A DNA stretch of 64,000 nt from Ziziphus jujuba. Lineage: Eukaryota > Streptophyta > Magnoliopsida > Rosales > Rhamnaceae. Positions 60,581-64,000 of this stretch are shown here, piece after piece; position 1 is the stretch's first letter, and each line of letters opens with the position of its first letter. Where the stretch lies: contig NC_083385.1 of NCBI RefSeq assembly GCF_031755915.1, forward strand, positions 17,009,001-17,073,000, in the 5' to 3' direction. The position numbers and the translations under genes were made by a program. The notes under the pieces are model-generated. The model was not told the origin of the DNA and made no database searches. It saw only the letters and a list, made by a program, of their open reading frames with translations.

Positions 60581-61350
60581 ATCATCTATTGAACTAGACA
60601 TTTAGAAATTAAATGATTGGTCAAGTTACATTTTAGTACTCTCTCTATTTTTGTCAAGTTTTCACTTAAAGGCTTGTAATTTTTTTTTTTCAAAAAGTAA
60701 CACTTAAATCAAATTCTGTTAAATTTTTTATGAAAACTGTGAAAAAAGGATCATGTGCAACTCAAGTGACCCCTCCAAAAATTGATTTTTGTTTTTTCTT
60801 CCAATTTTATTGAATTAAAATAAAAAAGTTGTTAGAAATCCTAAAAGTTTAAACAAATTATTTTATAACCCCTAAAATTTGTTAAAATTTTTATTTTAGT
60901 TCTAATTTGTTAGATAAAACCATAGTAGATAGCTATTAAAAAAACTTAAAACCCCTACAAACAAAACTTGGAAGCGGGTCTTCTTGCTGTAATGGCTCTA
61001 AAGTTTTTGCTCCCCAGTGATCGATGATGTCACTGGCATGAAGACCTAGAGAAAATTGCAAAGCTTTAGCCAAAGCCCAGAATTTTTGTTGAGTTGAAAT
61101 TCTGAACTTCACATTATTTCATGGGAGGGAAGTATATTGCTAAATAGAAGAAATAAGAATGCATTGTTTGGAACTCAAAGTTAGAGGCATTTGCCAAATT
61201 TCCCATGGAAGCATTATTTAATAAATTGATCCATATTAGCATGGGGAAGAAGTAGTTTTCAATCTTAGGCCAGCAAAAAAGTGTACACATTATCTCCACA
61301 TAATGACCTATCCTGAGAAAATACTTAAAAATTTAAAATTTTTAAGCGGT
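60581..61350. other. intergenic DNA, nothing recognised
   Basis: AT-rich, no domain or structural repeat seen. Confidence 0.4.
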
Positions 61351-61353
61351 TTA

Positions 61354-62706
61354 ACCAAATTTGACCAAGTATAACCAAGTTAAACTTTTTAAATGGGAAT
61401 AAGTTTGATTTTTTCTTTTTTTGGAGATATATTTTGATTTATCAATCCTAAACTTTTATCTATTAGTGATCCAAGGGTCTATATATACCTAGAGCATGTT
61501 GCCCTTGAAAAATCTAAAACTCGTGTGAACATCTATAGAACCGGTTTGAAACCGGGTTGACTTGCAAACCCACATATCAACGGTTCAAGTTCACTAGAAT
61601 TGATTGAATTCATGCTATCTAAACACCATGCTCCGAACCACACCATTGCCCATACCAAGATGGGTCGGCTAGCAAAATTTCGCTACAATTGGACTGTCGA
61701 CCAACACAAATCGGCACCTGGAAGCCAAACAGCCCCTTCACAGGTCGTTAGCAAGTTGATTAAATTTTTGGTCATCCCAAATTGTGCCACAAACCCCAAA
61801 AAAAAAAAAATTAAAAATTAACCTTCTGAGCTTGACTTTGGCCTTTATTTACCGAAATTTTCACGGTTTGAGAGATCTATCAACATCAATTTTAGATAAA
61901 TTTTTTGATGTGTTTTTTTTACCGTCGGCAATATATTTGAACCAAGATGAGCTTAGATTCTTGTTACCTATTTCATAAGCTTTCCATTGATATAAAGTTT
62001 ATAAATTTTGAATATCGTTTGATAATTTTTTAATTTTTGGATCAATTAGTTTAATACCGGATAAAATTGGACTATATTTGGATGCAATTAAACAAAGTTG
62101 AAGTTGCATTAGTATAATTAAATATTAATAGGACCCATGAGAATGTTTAATTTTATAAATTTGGTCTTTGGATGAAAGGGTCCAATTTTGGATATCGGAT
62201 CCTTAGGGTTCGCTTTATAACTGATTATGTAATTTTAAATCTGTATAAAGTATTTTAAGATATTTGGTATGCACTAATGTTTTAAGTTTGATTTTTGAAG
62301 CCTAAGGAATATTTTTATTATATTATAGACACCTATATTGAAACTAGAGGTGATCCCACGAAGGAGTAGGAAAGGATGTCAACTGTATTTATGAGTAGTT
62401 CATGTTTTTAAATCATTTTGATCATATTAGTACAAAAATATATATGGTTTGAATATTTTATATATACAGTTTAGTTTACATGCTTATCGTATACCTATAT
62501 GAATACATACTTATATATATATATATATGTTATCATTTTATGTGATTTTTGATAAGTTTTTAAATAATTTTAAATTCTAATAAATTCATGGTAAACTTGG
62601 AGATCTTAATATTTAAAATATTGTAGTATTGGCATTGATTTTTTAATATTTTTGGAAAATATTTGGTTTTAAGGAAGAAAATTGAAAATTGTATATTTTA
62701 ATATAT

Positions 62707-62740
<34 letters not shown>

Positions 62741-64000
62741 GCTTCGGTGTGGTCCGTCCTCATATAGATCCGCATCAAAGCTGTGTATACATATATAGCA
62801 AAGCCGATATTTTTTTTAAAAAACATCGGCTTTGATGCGGATCCACTTGTGGATGAATTGTACCATAACCTCCTTCTATATATATATATATATATTTGTA
62901 TATATATATATATATATATAAATATATAGATATATAAGTGTTTTGTATTTCAAATTGGTTAAAGTGACTTATGCTGTTATATTTTTCATTGTTAGTATTT
63001 ATGTTTTGGCATGAAATGATAATTTAGAATATTTAAATAAAAGATCGGGTTTGAATATTAATTTCTAAATTATGGTATTGCATTTGTTTGGGAAAAATAA
63101 AAAGTATGACTTTGAAAGGATTGTTATGAATATTGTATTATTGTTTTTAAAGAGTGTACCATATAGTACTTCTCGGTTATGTTATATGTTATTAGTTGCG
63201 CACAAGCTTAGTGATACTATGTGTGTTCACGATATGAGAAAATAATAATAAGTTGTATGTCATTCTCTTGGAACGATGATGAGTTGCATGCCACTTACTC
63301 GTGACCATAGAATGACGAATTGTCATGATATGAAAGAATGATGATTGAGTTGTGTATTATTCTCTCCGAGTGATGATGAGATATGTGCCACTCTTTCATG
63401 ACATAGGTTTCTTTGTATCTATTTACTATTTAATGGTGTTTTACGACGCTTTAAACCAATTGGCAGTATTAGATATATCGTATGGTATATTGCAAAATTT
63501 TTTGACAGACATACATACAAATGTGGTTTTATTACATTTTCATTATAGCTTTATGATTATGATTATATTGTTTATTGTTCAATATTATATTTATATTTTA
63601 ATTTTTTTATTGATAGTTTAAATTTCTTAATTATGAAATGCTTATTTTATGATATTGATTTGAGATATAAATTGGGCTTGATGAAAAAAGTTTTTTAAAA
63701 AAAAAAAAAATTCAAAAGAGTGAGTGAGGTCTTAAGTGAAAAGTTTTGAAGTTTAATAACTATTTTCATATTATTATTTTATTTTACTCACTGAGTTTGT
63801 CTTATAACTTTGTTTTTAAACTGTTTTCCAAGGCATTAGTTGATAGGTTATGCCCATTACGTCCAAGCATATTCGTTTTTGTATAGTTTTTCATTGTTGA
63901 TGTATCGTTCTTTTTCTTTGACTCAAATGATAATAAATATTATTTTTTCGCTGAATTCTAATGTAGACTTTATATTGAACATTTTCAATATATTGTGTTA
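61354..64000 (+). mobile_element. diverged second member of the solo-LTR family, + strand, runs off the window
   Basis: In the same order as the minus strand of the 43.2-45.76 kb LTR it shows AATTTGACCAAGT (61364), TAGTGA-CAAGG-CTATATATA (~61463), TTTTTGGATCAATTAGTT with a following CGGATAAA (62033-62065), AGGACCCAT (62131) and ACTCACTGAG (~63786). The distance from the GCTTTC...GATATAAA block to ACTCACTGAG is ~1.81 kb, against ~1.3 kb in the solo LTR. Part of the excess is the (TA)n/foldback insertion near 62.7-62.93 kb. The 5' start is not clear, and the 3' end is beyond 64000. Frames inside are not genes. Confidence 0.6.
62742..62878. repeat. small foldback sequence with two competing hairpins
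   Basis: GATCCGCATCAAAGC (62767-62781) is a perfect inverted match to GCTTTGATGCGGATC (62829-62843). Inside it CAAAGCCGAT (62799-62808) is inverted at ATCGGCTTTG (62825-62834). The last two overlap on the right arm, so the hairpins exclude one another. (TA)n tracts bound it on both sides. Imperfect outer ends begin GAGGCTTCGG and, inverted, GAGGTTATGG, so it may be a MITE-like relic. Confidence 0.7.

Noticed and set aside
61600..61821. 73-residue frame
   Set aside because: No domain, and it falls in the diverged LTR relic.

Overview
This is nuclear DNA of a flowering plant, very probably a eudicot. It is AT-rich, its genes have many short GT-AG introns, it holds a conserved plant microRNA locus, and most of it is transposon-derived. 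No bacterial, CRISPR or rRNA features are visible, and I recognised no tRNA.

Layout. 1-5.4 kb: the 3' part of an RCC1-repeat gene (+, 5' end outside the window), with a decayed LINE tail in its first visible intron. 5.4-9.2 kb: AT-rich intergenic DNA. 9.17-9.71 kb: a TATA box and two tandem MIR166 hairpins, both with recognisable miR166 and miR166* arms. 9.8-15.7 kb: intergenic, mostly simple repeats. 15.77-19.76 kb: a complete seven-coding-exon diacylglycerol kinase gene (-) with a 5'-UTR intron and a probable bidirectional-looking GC-richer upstream region at 20.9-21.2 kb. 21.4-22.0 kb: a four-unit tandem repeat.

23.03-39.44 kb: one 16.4-kb CACTA (En/Spm) DNA transposon with CACTAC ends and an ATT target duplication. 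It carries a broken TNPD-type transposase (-) and a broken Transposase_24 / Ulp1-protease gene (+). The second gene is flanked by two long repeat arrays that are reverse complements of one another. One array unit contains a mitochondrial atp9 fragment.

39.44-48.93 kb: a nest of retroelements. A 5'-truncated LINE (+) is split by a Copia element (-, TSD GCCTT), which is itself split by a 2.55-kb solo LTR (TSD GTAT). A second, diverged member of that LTR family lies at about 61.35 kb to the window end. 50.87-51.19 kb: a SAUR gene (-) with three upstream TGTCTC auxin-response elements. 51.6-61.3 kb: gene-poor DNA with microsatellites, a 550-bp tandem duplication and small poly(A) insertions.

The host genes are RCC1, MIR166, DGK and SAUR. 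They are not an operon and share no pathway that the sequence shows. The RCC1 gene next to two MIR166 hairpins matches, from memory, the Arabidopsis order At5g08710 - MIR166c - MIR166d, so this is probably a conserved chromosomal block expanded by transposons.
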